Below, in pieces: positions 7,420-15,480 of a stretch of DNA of 64,000 nt. How positions within the stretch are numbered: position 1 is the stretch's first letter; each line of letters begins with the position of its first letter. The DNA is from Sphaerothrix epifaneia (GTDB lineage Bacteria; Cyanobacteriota; Cyanobacteriia; Phormidesmidales; Phormidesmidaceae). Made by a program: the position numbers and the translations under genes. Location of the stretch: the NCBI RefSeq assembly GCF_042788235.1, contig NZ_JBHZOL010000087.1:18551-82550 (forward strand). The letters run 5' to 3'. The notes under the pieces were generated by a model. That model saw nothing but the letters and a program-made list of their open reading frames with translations, did not search any database and was not told where the DNA came from.

Positions 7420-8167
7420 CGGGACGGGAGCGCACTTTAACTTTACTGGGTTGAATTAAAGTAGTTGCCTCAGCTAAACTCCGCTTGCGAAGAACGTGGT
7501 CAAACACGTTGAGCTGATAGACCTGCTCGTTGTCAAAGTCTACCCCTGTTAGCCAACCGCTCTTGGGATGGTAAGCCCCTGTATCAATGTCAATCCAACC
7601 TTGCCCTTGGGCGAGTTGTCCAGGAGATACCTGAGGTAGCGTGAAAGTGATGGTGTGTCCGGTGACAATTAGCTTGTCAGCAAAATAAGGGTTAGCGCTG
7701 GTGTGGAAAGTGTCACGAATCCAGCACAGTTCATGGTAGGTTTGCTGAGAGAGGGACAATTTTGGGTTGACCCCCGCATGTACTAGCCAAAGGTTGTCGA
7801 GATCGATAAAAAGCGGTAGCGATCGAATCCACTGCACATCTTCCAAAAGCTGATCGATACTGGCTCCGTAGCTTGATAAGGTACTATGCCCGCCGCTGTA
7901 TAGCCAACCTTGCAGGGCAGGTACATGGGTTTTACCTTTGGGAAAAGCATCTAAAAGCAGTTGCTCATGATTGCCCAGCACGCAACCATCCGCGTGATCA
8001 CGTACAAATTTGACGACCTGGGCACTTTTTGGCCCTCGATCGATCAGATCACCGACGAAGTAAAGCTGATCGGACGCGTCTAGGGCGATCGCTTCTAGCA
8101 GTCTCATCAGCCCGTCATAATGTCCGTGGACATCACCAATAAAAATGCGACGGGTAGGATTGCTCAT
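7409..8167 (-). CDS. PPP-family metallophosphoesterase (Ser/Thr phosphatase-like)
   Basis: A 252-residue calcineurin-like phosphoesterase with the PPP signatures in order: GDVHGHYDGL, GDLIDRGPKS, GNHEQLLLD, LVHAGVNP and TGHT. These supply the two-metal site of bacterial PrpA/ApaH-like phosphatases, which act on phosphoproteins or dinucleoside tetraphosphates. The frame runs back to 8224, but ATG 8167 (MSNPTRRIFIGDVHG) puts the first motif at the usual distance from the N terminus. No membrane segment. It is convergent with the alpha/beta hydrolase gene and overlaps it by 11 bases. A protein phosphatase role paired with the Ser/Thr kinase at the left edge is only speculation. Confidence 0.92.
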   Translation of the reverse strand: MSNPTRRIFIGDVHGHYDGLMRLLEAIALDASDQLYFVGDLIDRGPKSAQVVKFVRDHADGCVLGNHEQLLLDAFPKGKTHVPALQGWLYSGGHSTLSSYGASIDQLLEDVQWIRSLPLFIDLDNLWLVHAGVNPKLSLSQQTYHELCWIRDTFHTSANPYFADKLIVTGHTITFTLPQVSPGQLAQGQGWIDIDTGAYHPKSGWLTGVDFDNEQVYQLNVFDHVLRKRSLAEATTLIQPSKVKVRSRPVTR

Positions 8168-8332
8168 GAGGCTACTCGTATCAACCAACAATAATTTTCT
8201 ATAGCTAGGTTGCCCTCTAGACAAGATTTAAAGGCCAACTGTAACCACTATTATGCGCTGCTATCTCTCAGATCGTGACAAGTTTTCTCAAGACACTGTT
8301 TAATGGCTTGAAGATTCAGTATGTTTTGGGCT

Positions 8333-9388
8333 TTATGTGGGTATGGAAGTTGTCAATTGAGGCATGGCTTCAGGCACAGGGGTTAGCGGTGAACCATCCG
8401 CTGTTTCTAGTACAAACCCGGCATCTTCAATCATTTCCAAGTCACGATGGGCGGCTTGTCCAGGGGTAGTTAAATAGTCACCAATAAAGATGGAGTTAGC
8501 CGGATACAGACCTAGCGGCTGCAGCGATCGCAAATGGACTTCGCGCCCGCCAGCAATGCGAATTTCTTGAGTAGGTAGCAAGAAGCGATAAAGGCACAAG
8601 ATGCGCAAACAGCGGCGGGGGTCGAGCTGATTTTGGTTGGCTAGGGGCGTTCCAGTAATGGGAATCAAGAAATTGACCGGAACGCTTGTAACGTTGAGCT
8701 GCCGCAGAGACAGAGCTAAATCAATGACGTCTTCGTCTGATTCGCCCATGCCTAAAATACCGCCAGAGCAGGTGGTGATACCAGCAGACTGAACGGCTTT
8801 CAGCGTACTGATGCGATCGCCAAAGGTATGCGTAGTACAAATATGGCTGTGAAACTTTTCTGAAGTGTTCAGGTTGTGATTGACCCGGTCTACCCCGGCT
8901 TCAGCAAGCTGTTGAGTTTGCCTTTGATCCAGCAGCCCCAAACAAGCGCAGACTTTGAGGGGGTATTGGGCTTTGACGGTTCGGACTGCAGCTAATACGC
9001 GCTGAAAGACTGACTCAGAAGGCGATCGCCCCGAAATCACAAAGCAAAAAGTCCCGGCTTTGAGTTGATCAGCACGCGCCGCCGCGGCCAAAATCTTTTC
9101 TTGGGCGAGCAAAGGATATTTCTCAATGTCAGCCGCCGAAATCTTAGACTGAGCGCAATAATTACAGTCTTCTGGACAAAGACCACTCTGAGCATTCAGC
9201 AAAAAGTGCAGTCGGACTCGATTGCCCCAGTAATGGTGGCGTACCCGGTAAGCGGCGGCTAGCTGAGCCAATAGTTCAGTATCAGCAGCTTGTAAAACAG
9301 CAAGCGCTTGCTCTCGACTAAGCAGTTCTCCGGCTAACGATCGATCCGCGAGAGCGTTCCAGTCGGGGCTGAGTCCAGAGTGTGTCAT
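8333..9388 (-). CDS. bioB: Biotin synthase
   Basis: BioB inserts sulfur into dethiobiotin to make biotin, using radical SAM chemistry. The radical SAM cluster motif is CPEDCNYCAQ (Cys71, Cys75, Cys78); NHNLNTSEKFH, CSGGILGMGES and the C-terminal segment AGGREVHLRSLQP are all characteristic. The open frame extends to 9610, but that part overlaps the LapA gene in another frame; ATG 9388 (MTHSGLSPDW) gives the normal 351 residues, with ATG 9394 as an alternative. It lies 47 bases after the LapA-type gene and is probably the last gene of an ABC-LapA-bioB transcript. Confidence 0.96.
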   Translation of the reverse strand: MTHSGLSPDWNALADRSLAGELLSREQALAVLQAADTELLAQLAAAYRVRHHYWGNRVRLHFLLNAQSGLCPEDCNYCAQSKISAADIEKYPLLAQEKILAAAARADQLKAGTFCFVISGRSPSESVFQRVLAAVRTVKAQYPLKVCACLGLLDQRQTQQLAEAGVDRVNHNLNTSEKFHSHICTTHTFGDRISTLKAVQSAGITTCSGGILGMGESDEDVIDLALSLRQLNVTSVPVNFLIPITGTPLANQNQLDPRRCLRILCLYRFLLPTQEIRIAGGREVHLRSLQPLGLYPANSIFIGDYLTTPGQAAHRDLEMIEDAGFVLETADGSPLTPVPEAMPQLTTSIPT

Positions 9389-9435
9389 TAGCATCCATTG
9401 AGTAAGCCATGTGCGACAGATTATAGATGAAAATG

Positions 9436-9645
9436 TTACCGAGCCGAACGTTCGAATAGGCTCAGCAGTAGCGCTGTCGCTACTAGCCCCCCGGCCACAC
9501 AAAAAGCCAGGGCAATTCCCAGCGGCAACTCCACTGAACGCAAAGCCAAAAACTGTAAAGAAACAGGGGTACCATTCTGAGCAGCAATGATCGCGATCGC
9601 GCTGATCCAAACAGCTAAAATAACGGCGGTAAGTAGCCTGATCAT
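9436..9645 (-). CDS. LapA-domain small membrane protein
   Basis: A 69-residue protein with two predicted transmembrane helices: residues ~3-22 (LLTAVILAVWISAIAIIAAQ) and ~41-63 (PLGIALAFCVAGGLVATALL). The motif QNGTPVSLQFL between them is the pattern of the lipopolysaccharide-assembly-protein-A (LapA, DUF1049) domain. Such proteins sit in the inner membrane; their role in cyanobacteria is not established. It starts four bases after the stop of the upstream ABC ATPase gene, so the two are likely translated from one message. ATG 9645 is the start. Confidence 0.85.
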   Translation of the reverse strand: MIRLLTAVILAVWISAIAIIAAQNGTPVSLQFLALRSVELPLGIALAFCVAGGLVATALLLSLFERSAR

Positions 9646-9649
9646 GGCC

Positions 9650-10612
9650 TTAGGACAAATAGATCTGGTTTGATCCTATCAGGGTAGACTCGTTGCTGAC
9701 AGCAGCGGGCGATCGCCGCTGCTGAGCCTGCGTTATTTCAATATAAATATGTTCTAGCTTGACGGGTTGTCGCGAAACTGAATCAATGGCAATACCAGCA
9801 AAGCAATCTAAAATCTGGCGTAAATCCAAAGTTTCGGGTATCCAAAAAGCTAAGTCTGAGCCGTAGCGACGCGGCGTAAACCCCTGTTGTTGCCCTCGCT
9901 CAATGGCCGCCGCTTCATCCGCAGTTTCTAACACAACAATTTCTTTGGCGGGGATTCGCTGTCGGAGTTGGGATAACGTGCCCTCTGCCAAAAGCTGCCC
10001 CTGCTTCAAAATTCCCAACCGCTGACACAGCCGTTCGGCTTCTTCAAGCAAATGAGTGGTGAGTAAGATAGTCATTCCCTGGCGCTGCAAGGAGCGAATT
10101 AGCTGCCAGACTTCATAGCGAGCTTCGATATCGAGTCCGGTCGTCGGTTCGTCTAAAATCACCAGTTGAGGTTGATGAACCAGCGCAACCGCCAAGCTTA
10201 AACGCCGCTGCATGCCGCCGCTCAGGGACTCTACAGGGCTATGGGCGCGATCGCTCAAGTTAACAGCCTCTAGGCAAGCCTGAATCCGCTGACGCCGAAT
10301 GGATCGCGGTAGCCCATAAATCTGGGCAAAAAAAGCCAGATTTTCGGCACAGGTCAAGCTGCGATATAGCAAATTTTCTTGGGGAACGACCCCAATCCAG
10401 CGCTTTGTCGCTGCCGCTACAGGCTGCCCCTGGATCAAAATGCGGCCTGCATCAGCATTGAGTAAACCGCAGATCAAATTAATCGTGGTGGTTTTGCCTG
10501 CTCCGTTTGGCCCCAAGAGTCCATAAATTTCTCCCGCTAAAATTTCAAAGCTCAAGGTCTGTAGCAGTGGGCGATCGCCGTAAGCTTTACACAGCCCTGC
10601 AATCTGAAGCAT
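9650..10612 (-). CDS. ABC transporter ATP-binding protein
   Basis: A 320-residue ABC ATPase of the ABC-2/drug-export type. Walker A is GPNGAGKTTT, the signature is LSGGMQRRLSLA, Walker B is LVILDEPTTGLD and the switch His follows in LLTTHLLEEAERL. The C-terminal ~80 residues form the extension usual in exporters of the CcmA/NodI/YhbF kind. The frame begins at 10633 but ATG 10612 has GGAG five bases upstream and was chosen. No permease gene is adjacent, so the transmembrane partner and cargo are unknown. It heads a probable three-gene minus-strand run with the LapA-type gene and bioB. Confidence 0.93.
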   Translation of the reverse strand: MLQIAGLCKAYGDRPLLQTLSFEILAGEIYGLLGPNGAGKTTTINLICGLLNADAGRILIQGQPVAAATKRWIGVVPQENLLYRSLTCAENLAFFAQIYGLPRSIRRQRIQACLEAVNLSDRAHSPVESLSGGMQRRLSLAVALVHQPQLVILDEPTTGLDIEARYEVWQLIRSLQRQGMTILLTTHLLEEAERLCQRLGILKQGQLLAEGTLSQLRQRIPAKEIVVLETADEAAAIERGQQQGFTPRRYGSDLAFWIPETLDLRQILDCFAGIAIDSVSRQPVKLEHIYIEITQAQQRRSPAAVSNESTLIGSNQIYLS

Positions 10613-10789
10613 AAAACTCCTCACCAACGGCAAATGTTGGCCTAAAACGGGAAAGCTTAAAGTAGCTTAGCCTAGAAATGCCACTGCCAAAAAGTTTCCA
10701 GTTTCTAAGATAGAGAAAGAGCCTGTCATCTCCCAGTTGGTTAGACCTTTAAGACCGCAGGCTCTGTTGCCCTCTTGGTGGAGTTAGTG

Positions 10790-11179
10790 ATGATAAACGA
10801 GCGCGAGACCGTTCTGGCCGCCAACGATGCTTTTTATCGAGCCTTTGAGAAGAAAAACCTTGAAGCAATGGAAGCGGTCTGGTCCCAAGGAATTGGTAGC
10901 CTTTGCATTCATCCTGGCCGCGATGCTCTCAAGGGGTGGACGAGCATTCGCGACACTTGGGAGCAAATTTTCAAGCACACCCATTACATAGAAGTTGACA
11001 TCGATATTATTTCGGTTGAAGTCAGCGGCGATTTAGCCTATGTCGTCCTGATTGAAAATATCCTGCAAATTAGCAGTGGCCGCCGTATTGAAGCACAGTC
11101 AATGGCCACCAATGTCTTCGAGCGCATGGCCGACCGCTGGTATATGGTTCACCATCACGGCAGTCCGCTAGTCAAATGA
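10790..11179 (+). CDS. NTF2-like/SnoaL-like domain protein
   Basis: A 129-residue cone-shaped alpha+beta-barrel (NTF2-like) protein: an N-terminal helix ETVLAANDAFYRAFEKKNLEAM with WSQGIGSLCIHPG, a GWTSIRDTWEQIF helix, then strands ending WYMVHHHGSP. Members of this branch, usually annotated SnoaL-like or nuclear transport factor 2 family, have no fixed function; the pocket may bind a small ligand or act as an isomerase-like domain. Earlier TTG/GTG codons exist (10775, 10778), but ATG 10790 sits six bases after GGTGGAG and was chosen. It is divergent from the ABC ATPase gene and convergent with cobO. Confidence 0.85.
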   Translation: MINERETVLAANDAFYRAFEKKNLEAMEAVWSQGIGSLCIHPGRDALKGWTSIRDTWEQIFKHTHYIEVDIDIISVEVSGDLAYVVLIENILQISSGRRIEAQSMATNVFERMADRWYMVHHHGSPLVK

Positions 11180-11200
11180 GCTACAGCCGTTGTCCAGATT

Positions 11201-11887
11201 CTAATATTCGATGCCCGCTTGGGCTTTAATTCCTTGCTCTTTAAACGGATGCTTCACCAACGTCATTTCGGTAACCAGATCAGCGCGGTCAATCAGGGGG
11301 GAGGGAGCGCCACGGCCAGTCAAAATCACATGGGAATCGGCAGGCTTTTGATCCAGTCCTGCTAAAACCTGCTCGACTGAAAGATAGCCTAACTTGAGCG
11401 CGATATTGATTTCATCTAGCAAAACGGTTTTATAGGCCGGGTTTTGAATGTAGGCTAGCGCTTGATCCCAAGCTAATTGAGCCGTTTGGATGTCGCGATC
11501 GCGATCTTGGGTTTCCCAGGTGAAACCTTCACCCATCGCATGAAAGTCAAGCTGATCCGACCATTGATTGAGCGCTGCCTTTTCAGCCGGCTCCCAACCA
11601 CCTTTAATAAATTGAACGATGGCGACTTTGAATCCGTGTCCAAGCGATCGCAGCACCATCCCTAAAGCTGCCGTCGTTTTACCTTTGCCGTTGCCTGTGT
11701 GAACGATGATCAGCCCTTTTTGCTGGCTCCGCTCAGCGAGGCGTTTTGCCTGTACCGTTTTGCGTTGCTGCATTTTGCGCTTATACTGCTCTGCGCTCAA
11801 ACTGCTTTGAGTGGATTCGTTATTCAAGGCTTCAGCCGTTTGATCAAGCATCTGAGGGGCGTTTCCATCGGGATCAGAAGCAGACAT
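11201..11887 (-). CDS. cobO: Cob(I)yrinic acid a,c-diamide adenosyltransferase
   Basis: CobO/BtuR transfers the 5'-deoxyadenosyl group from ATP to cobalt(I) of corrinoids, a step toward adenosylcobalamin or pseudocobalamin. The P-loop is GNGKGKTT (residues 65-72), followed by IVQFIKGGWEPAE, LLDEINIALKLGYL, VILTGRGAP and the closing VKHPFKEQGIKAQAGIEY, all diagnostic of the family. At 228 residues it has a longer polar N-terminal leader (about 45 residues rich in Gln/Ser/Lys) than enterobacterial BtuR. The cbiT gene at 18 kb belongs to the same pathway. It starts 83 bases from the tRNA-Arg gene on the opposite strand. Confidence 0.95.
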   Translation of the reverse strand: MSASDPDGNAPQMLDQTAEALNNESTQSSLSAEQYKRKMQQRKTVQAKRLAERSQQKGLIIVHTGNGKGKTTAALGMVLRSLGHGFKVAIVQFIKGGWEPAEKAALNQWSDQLDFHAMGEGFTWETQDRDRDIQTAQLAWDQALAYIQNPAYKTVLLDEINIALKLGYLSVEQVLAGLDQKPADSHVILTGRGAPSPLIDRADLVTEMTLVKHPFKEQGIKAQAGIEY

Positions 11888-11970
11888 GGCAATTCAAAAT
11901 TAAGTTTAAGCTTGGGTTCATAAATCCTACCCCAGCGGCGACCTTCCAGTGTTACAATCCAGAAGGTTAA

Positions 11971-12043
11971 GGGCATGTAGCTCAGTGGATAGAGCATCAG
12001 ATTCCGGTTCTGAGGGTCGGGGGTTCGAATCCCTCCATGCTCG
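11971..12043 (+). tRNA. tRNA-Arg (anticodon CCG)
   Basis: A complete 73-base cloverleaf. The acceptor arms GGGCATG and CATGCTC pair with one G-T; the D stem is GCTC/GAGC; the anticodon stem TCAGA/TCTGA encloses the loop TTCCGGT with anticodon CCG (reads CGG, Arg); the T arm is GGGGG-TTCGAAT-CCCTC. No CCA is encoded and no intron is present. It lies between cobO and kaiC. Confidence 0.96.
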
Positions 12044-12054
12044 TTGATTGAACA

Positions 12055-12089
12055 AAGTTGTCAAAAAAGCTCTAAAGGGCGATCGCCCT
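12055..12089 (-). terminator. HIP1-centred hairpin, possible kaiC terminator
   Basis: A perfect 14-base palindrome AGGGCGATCGCCCT (12076-12089) contains a HIP1 octamer. Read on the minus strand after the kaiC stop, it can form a stem and is followed by TTTAGAGC and then a run of six T. This would suit a weak intrinsic terminator for the kai transcript. The distance between stem and T-run makes this uncertain. Confidence 0.4.
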
Positions 12090-12138
12090 CCTTCAGCAGC
12101 CGACAAAGCAAGGTTTGGGCTTTTGACTCCAACGAATT

Positions 12139-13701
12139 CTAAGCCTTGCCAAGCGAATCTCCCTGAACGCCTTTCACAATCCGTGAGAGTTCACTCTTTT
12201 CATCTACGGCAATTCGAGTAGGTGAGCCGCTGATGATGCGCTCTAAATTGCGGAAAGAATCTTTAATTTCAGGCCCTTTCTCGCTGATGGTATATTCGCG
12301 AATACCTTTGTCGTGCCATGATCCCCGCATCTTAAAAACGTTGATCGCCCGCGACATTTGACCGCGAATTTCAACGTACTGCAACATCAAAATCGTGTCT
12401 GTAATCGTCGAAATGTGGGAATCGGTAACCGAGTGGGAACCCATAAATTGCTCGGTCGTATTGGTAAAAAATCCGGTAATTTCTTCCTGCTTGGCGTATC
12501 CCGTAACGCCAATAACAAACTGCCGAAATGAATTATTATTAACACCGCGATCGAGGGCAGAAAGAGAATCAATCGCCATGCGAGATGGCTTAAAGTGAGT
12601 AATTTCAGACTTAATGATTTGTAGATGATCTTCTAGACCTGCCGATTCTGGATAGGCACAGATAATTTTAAGTAAGCCTTGTTGCTCTAGATCTTCAAAG
12701 TCAATTCCCCAAGAGTAAGCATTGCGAAAAAGCTGCGCCCGTGACTCTTCATAAGCAAACAAAACCGCTCGTTCACCCGCTCGACAACCATTTTCCAAAA
12801 ACTTGCTGACTAACAGCGTCTTGCCGGTTCCGGTTGCCCCTGTGGCCAAAATAATCGAGTCCTTAAAGAAGCCACCCCCACACATTTCATCCAGCGTTTG
12901 CACCCCAGACGAAACCCGCACATTTGAAGATCGTTGAGTGAGTCGCATCGCCCCCAACGGAAAGATATTAATTCCCTGATCGGTAATGGTAAACGGGTAT
13001 TCGCCTTTCATGTGGGTTGTGCCTCGTAGCTTCAAAATCTCAATCGTGCGACGGCGGCGTTCCCCTTCAAGCACATTGCGCACAATCACGACATTGTCAG
13101 AGACAAATTCTTCGACCCCATAACGAGCAACAGGCCCATATTCTTCCACCCGCTCAGTCGTCATAATAGAGGTGACAGCCATCTGCTTGAGACGGGCAAC
13201 TAAGCGAAAGATCTCACGCCGAACCACCGAAGCCGCGTCGTACTGTTGAAAAACGGCTGTAACAGAATCAATCGATACCCGCTTAGCCTGATATTTGCGA
13301 ATGGCATACTGAATGCGCTCAATTAAAGCCGAAAGGTCAAAATTACCGACGACATCTTGACCTTCGGGATCAGGTGAAGCATCCAAAATAAACAGCCGAC
13401 CATCATCAATCAACTGCTGTAAATCCCAGCCGAAGCTTTGAGCATTTTTAATAATATCTTCAGGCGATTCCTCAAAAGTGACAAAGACCCCTGGCTCATC
13501 AAAGTGAACAATACCGTTATAGAGAAACTGGACGGCCATCAGTGTTTTGCCCGTACCAGAGGTACCGCTAGTCAATGTCGTTCGACCAACCGGAAGACCG
13601 CCATGACTAATATCGTCAAAACCTTCGATCATGGTGCGAATTTTCTGCACACCCATGAGTTTTTTGGAGGATGTTTTTTTATCTTGAGAAGATTGATTCA
13701 T
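12139..13701 (-). CDS. kaiC: Circadian clock ATPase/autokinase KaiC
   Basis: KaiC is the hexameric core of the cyanobacterial clock; its daily phosphorylation cycle is driven by KaiA and KaiB and read out by kinases such as SasA and CikA. The 520 residues contain two RecA-like domains. CI has Walker A SGTSGTGKT (Lys52) and catalytic Glu77-Glu78; CII has Walker A GATGTGKT (Lys294) and Glu318-Glu319. The CII phosphosites occur in TDSHISTITDT with Thr426, Ser431 and Thr432, the same numbering as in Synechococcus elongatus. The C-terminal A-loop region (TRIAVDEKSELSRIV) that KaiA binds is intact. It is third in kaiA-kaiB-kaiC, 120 bases after kaiB. Confidence 0.99.
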   Translation of the reverse strand: MNQSSQDKKTSSKKLMGVQKIRTMIEGFDDISHGGLPVGRTTLTSGTSGTGKTLMAVQFLYNGIVHFDEPGVFVTFEESPEDIIKNAQSFGWDLQQLIDDGRLFILDASPDPEGQDVVGNFDLSALIERIQYAIRKYQAKRVSIDSVTAVFQQYDAASVVRREIFRLVARLKQMAVTSIMTTERVEEYGPVARYGVEEFVSDNVVIVRNVLEGERRRRTIEILKLRGTTHMKGEYPFTITDQGINIFPLGAMRLTQRSSNVRVSSGVQTLDEMCGGGFFKDSIILATGATGTGKTLLVSKFLENGCRAGERAVLFAYEESRAQLFRNAYSWGIDFEDLEQQGLLKIICAYPESAGLEDHLQIIKSEITHFKPSRMAIDSLSALDRGVNNNSFRQFVIGVTGYAKQEEITGFFTNTTEQFMGSHSVTDSHISTITDTILMLQYVEIRGQMSRAINVFKMRGSWHDKGIREYTISEKGPEIKDSFRNLERIISGSPTRIAVDEKSELSRIVKGVQGDSLGKA

Positions 13702-13821
13702 GGGGATATCACAACAAAGTTATTAACAGAAGTCGCAAAAATTACGTAAAATTAGCTAAAAAGCTTTGAAAATGAAGTATCAAAATCGTTATTTTCATTA
13801 TCCCCGTAGAAGCCATTTAAC

Positions 13822-14136
13822 TTAGTTAAAGCGCTCTTCTTCCTGCAACTCGTCGTATAAAAGATCTAGGCCAATTAAAACTCGCTCTCGATCAGAAAGA
13901 TCGCCAATAATTTTACGAACTGGGGGGGGCAAAATCTTAGCCAAGGTTGGCGTTGCCAAGATTTTATCTTCCTCAGCTAACTGAGGATTTTTTAGCACAT
14001 CAATTACTTTAAGCGCATAAACTCCCTGAAACTCTTGTTCGAGAATGTTATTTAAGGTTTTAAGGGCCCGAATTGAGTTAGGTGTATTGCCTGCAACGTA
14101 AAGCTTTAGGATATAAGTTTTTTTGAGCGGACTCAT
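13822..14136 (-). CDS. kaiB: Circadian clock protein KaiB
   Basis: KaiB binds phosphorylated KaiC CI in its fold-switched thioredoxin-like state, sequesters KaiA and displaces SasA, resetting the cycle. The 104-residue protein shows the family hallmarks YILKLYVAGNTPNSIRA at the start, LKVIDVLKNPQLAEEDKILATPTL in the middle and PPPVRKIIGDLSDRERVL near the end, with an acidic tail (DELQEEERFN). Length and ends match canonical KaiB of the kaiBC operon rather than divergent KaiB paralogues. ATG 14136 is the start. It is 57 bases after kaiA and 120 before kaiC on the same strand. Confidence 0.98.
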   Translation of the reverse strand: MSPLKKTYILKLYVAGNTPNSIRALKTLNNILEQEFQGVYALKVIDVLKNPQLAEEDKILATPTLAKILPPPVRKIIGDLSDRERVLIGLDLLYDELQEEERFN

Positions 14137-14193
14137 AGAAATTTTGCAGATTAGCTTAAAGAGTTTGTCAACCGGAAAACAAAAGTTAATTTT

Positions 14194-15069
14194 TTAGAGT
14201 TCTCTTGGAATTGAGCGACGATACATTTCACACAGATGGGCAATGACATCGATCAAGGTAAGGCGGTAGTCTAGCAAAATCTCTTCGCTACGCCCTTCAA
14301 TCTGCAACTGCTTGGAAAACTCATCCATCAAGTCCATATGAATCTCAACAATTTGGGAAACCGGAATGTCAGCAAAAAAAGCAACATTAACATAGTCATC
14401 AATTTTTTGATTCAGGGTGGCATCCTTAGAAAAATAGCTAAGGATAATTCTGCGGTAATCGTTGCTGAGTTTCTCTAGCAGTTCTTGGCGCTCTGCGCGG
14501 GTCATATTACGAAAAAAGTTTTGGGCATTGCGCTTGTAATAAACTCCAAGATAACCTAGACGCTCTTTGAGTTTTTTGGCAAGCATCTGTTGCTTGGTTG
14601 TCAGAACGCTCAGAGAACTATCGGCTACAGCGGGTGGGCTATTGGTGTCGCGATCGCCAATTGAGAGCGTTAAAAACCGATCAATTGCTTGGTGAATGCA
14701 GTCTTCCAAATCGCTGAGATTTTCTTGATGGAGATACGTCACAACGGCCTGTAAAGACGACGACACTAGCTGTTCGTCCAGCGCAGCGGTGTTTTCAGCA
14801 GCAGGCGCAGGACTCGCAGGGTCGTCTATTAAAATAATGGGTAAAAGCGCTTTTTGAGCTTCTAGCTGCTCTAGCAGTTGCTCAATATTCACACTACGCT
14901 GCAAAATTAAACAATCAATTTGATGGTGATGGGTAGTTGCCCAACTCAGCAGTGTAGCCTCATCTGGCACCTGTTTAAGCACATAGGAATCCTGGCTGAG
15001 GTTTTGCCTGAGCGTCTCAGCAAGTTCAGGAGCAGGAGCAAAAATACCAACGAGAAATTGAGAGGGCAA
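14194..15069 (-). CDS. kaiA: Circadian clock protein KaiA, full length, TTG start
   Basis: KaiA stimulates KaiC autophosphorylation by holding the A-loops exposed. At 291 residues it is the long form: an N-terminal pseudo-receiver (about 1-140, with HHHQIDCLILQ but no receiver Asp pattern), a linker and the C-terminal four-helix dimer domain (about 165-291) with GYLGVYYKR, FFADIPVSQIVEIHM, SEEILLDYRLTLID and the ending MYRRSIPREL. The frame has a stop three codons upstream and no ATG or GTG near; TTG 15069 aligns residue for residue with S. elongatus KaiA (MPSQ against MLSQ). No ribosome binding site is evident, suggesting weak or unusual initiation. Confidence 0.97.
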   Translation of the reverse strand: MPSQFLVGIFAPAPELAETLRQNLSQDSYVLKQVPDEATLLSWATTHHHQIDCLILQRSVNIEQLLEQLEAQKALLPIILIDDPASPAPAAENTAALDEQLVSSSLQAVVTYLHQENLSDLEDCIHQAIDRFLTLSIGDRDTNSPPAVADSSLSVLTTKQQMLAKKLKERLGYLGVYYKRNAQNFFRNMTRAERQELLEKLSNDYRRIILSYFSKDATLNQKIDDYVNVAFFADIPVSQIVEIHMDLMDEFSKQLQIEGRSEEILLDYRLTLIDVIAHLCEMYRRSIPREL

Positions 15070-15480
15070 AATGCGTTAGAAATAGAGAGCGTTAACTGCC
15101 ACTTCAAGCTGACACCCCGATCAAGGAGTCGTAGGCAGACTTTTCAGCACGCCGAACAGCTTGCATCGCAAGATTCTTAACAATTATTGTAAAGTCAAAG
15201 GTGGCTGAAAGAGAAAGCTGCCCCATAATTGAGATAGGTTATGCCCTGCCGCCCACAGACTCTAGCGTTCAAGCCCGGTTCGAGTGGGCTTTATAAGGTT
15301 GGGACATAAGTGTAAGTCATAATAGTTTGCCTGCCGAATTCAGCCATTTTTACGGTGAGGGCTTGGCGTTAATCTAATTGAACCTGGCTAACCTAAAACT
15401 AGCCTATCATTCTCCGAGCGCTTAACCGCGACACTGCAACAGCTTCAGCACTTTCAGGAGGCGACTCTCCTCCCTAGTTC
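15070..15480. promoter_or_regulatory. Divergent regulatory region between kaiA and hybrid kinase
   Basis: A 411-base spacer between two divergent genes must hold the promoters for kaiA (minus) and for the histidine kinase (plus). Visible elements are AAGCCC/GGGCTT (15271-15291), a short hairpin, and GGAGG/CCTCC (15457-15473) just before the kinase start. No supported coding frame. I cannot place -35/-10 boxes with confidence. Confidence 0.5.
15457..15473 (+). promoter_or_regulatory. Possible Shine-Dalgarno-sequestering hairpin
   Basis: GGAGG (15457-15461) is perfectly complementary to CCTCC (15469-15473) with a seven-base loop. The only good ribosome binding sequence before ATG 15481 is therefore inside a small stem, and lies 19 bases from the start, which is too far unless the RNA folds. 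This may tune translation of the kinase. Confidence 0.35.

Noticed and set aside
9395..9610. N-terminal extension of bioB
   Set aside because: The extended frame overlaps the LapA-type gene in another frame, has atypical Cys-rich sequence and is not part of known BioB.
11888..11970. Cobalamin riboswitch near cobO
   Set aside because: The 83-base spacer to the tRNA gene is too short for a cobalamin aptamer and has no B12-box.
15271..15291. GGTTCGA with GC arms, tRNA T-loop-like
   Set aside because: No acceptor, D or anticodon arms are present around it, so it is a simple hairpin.
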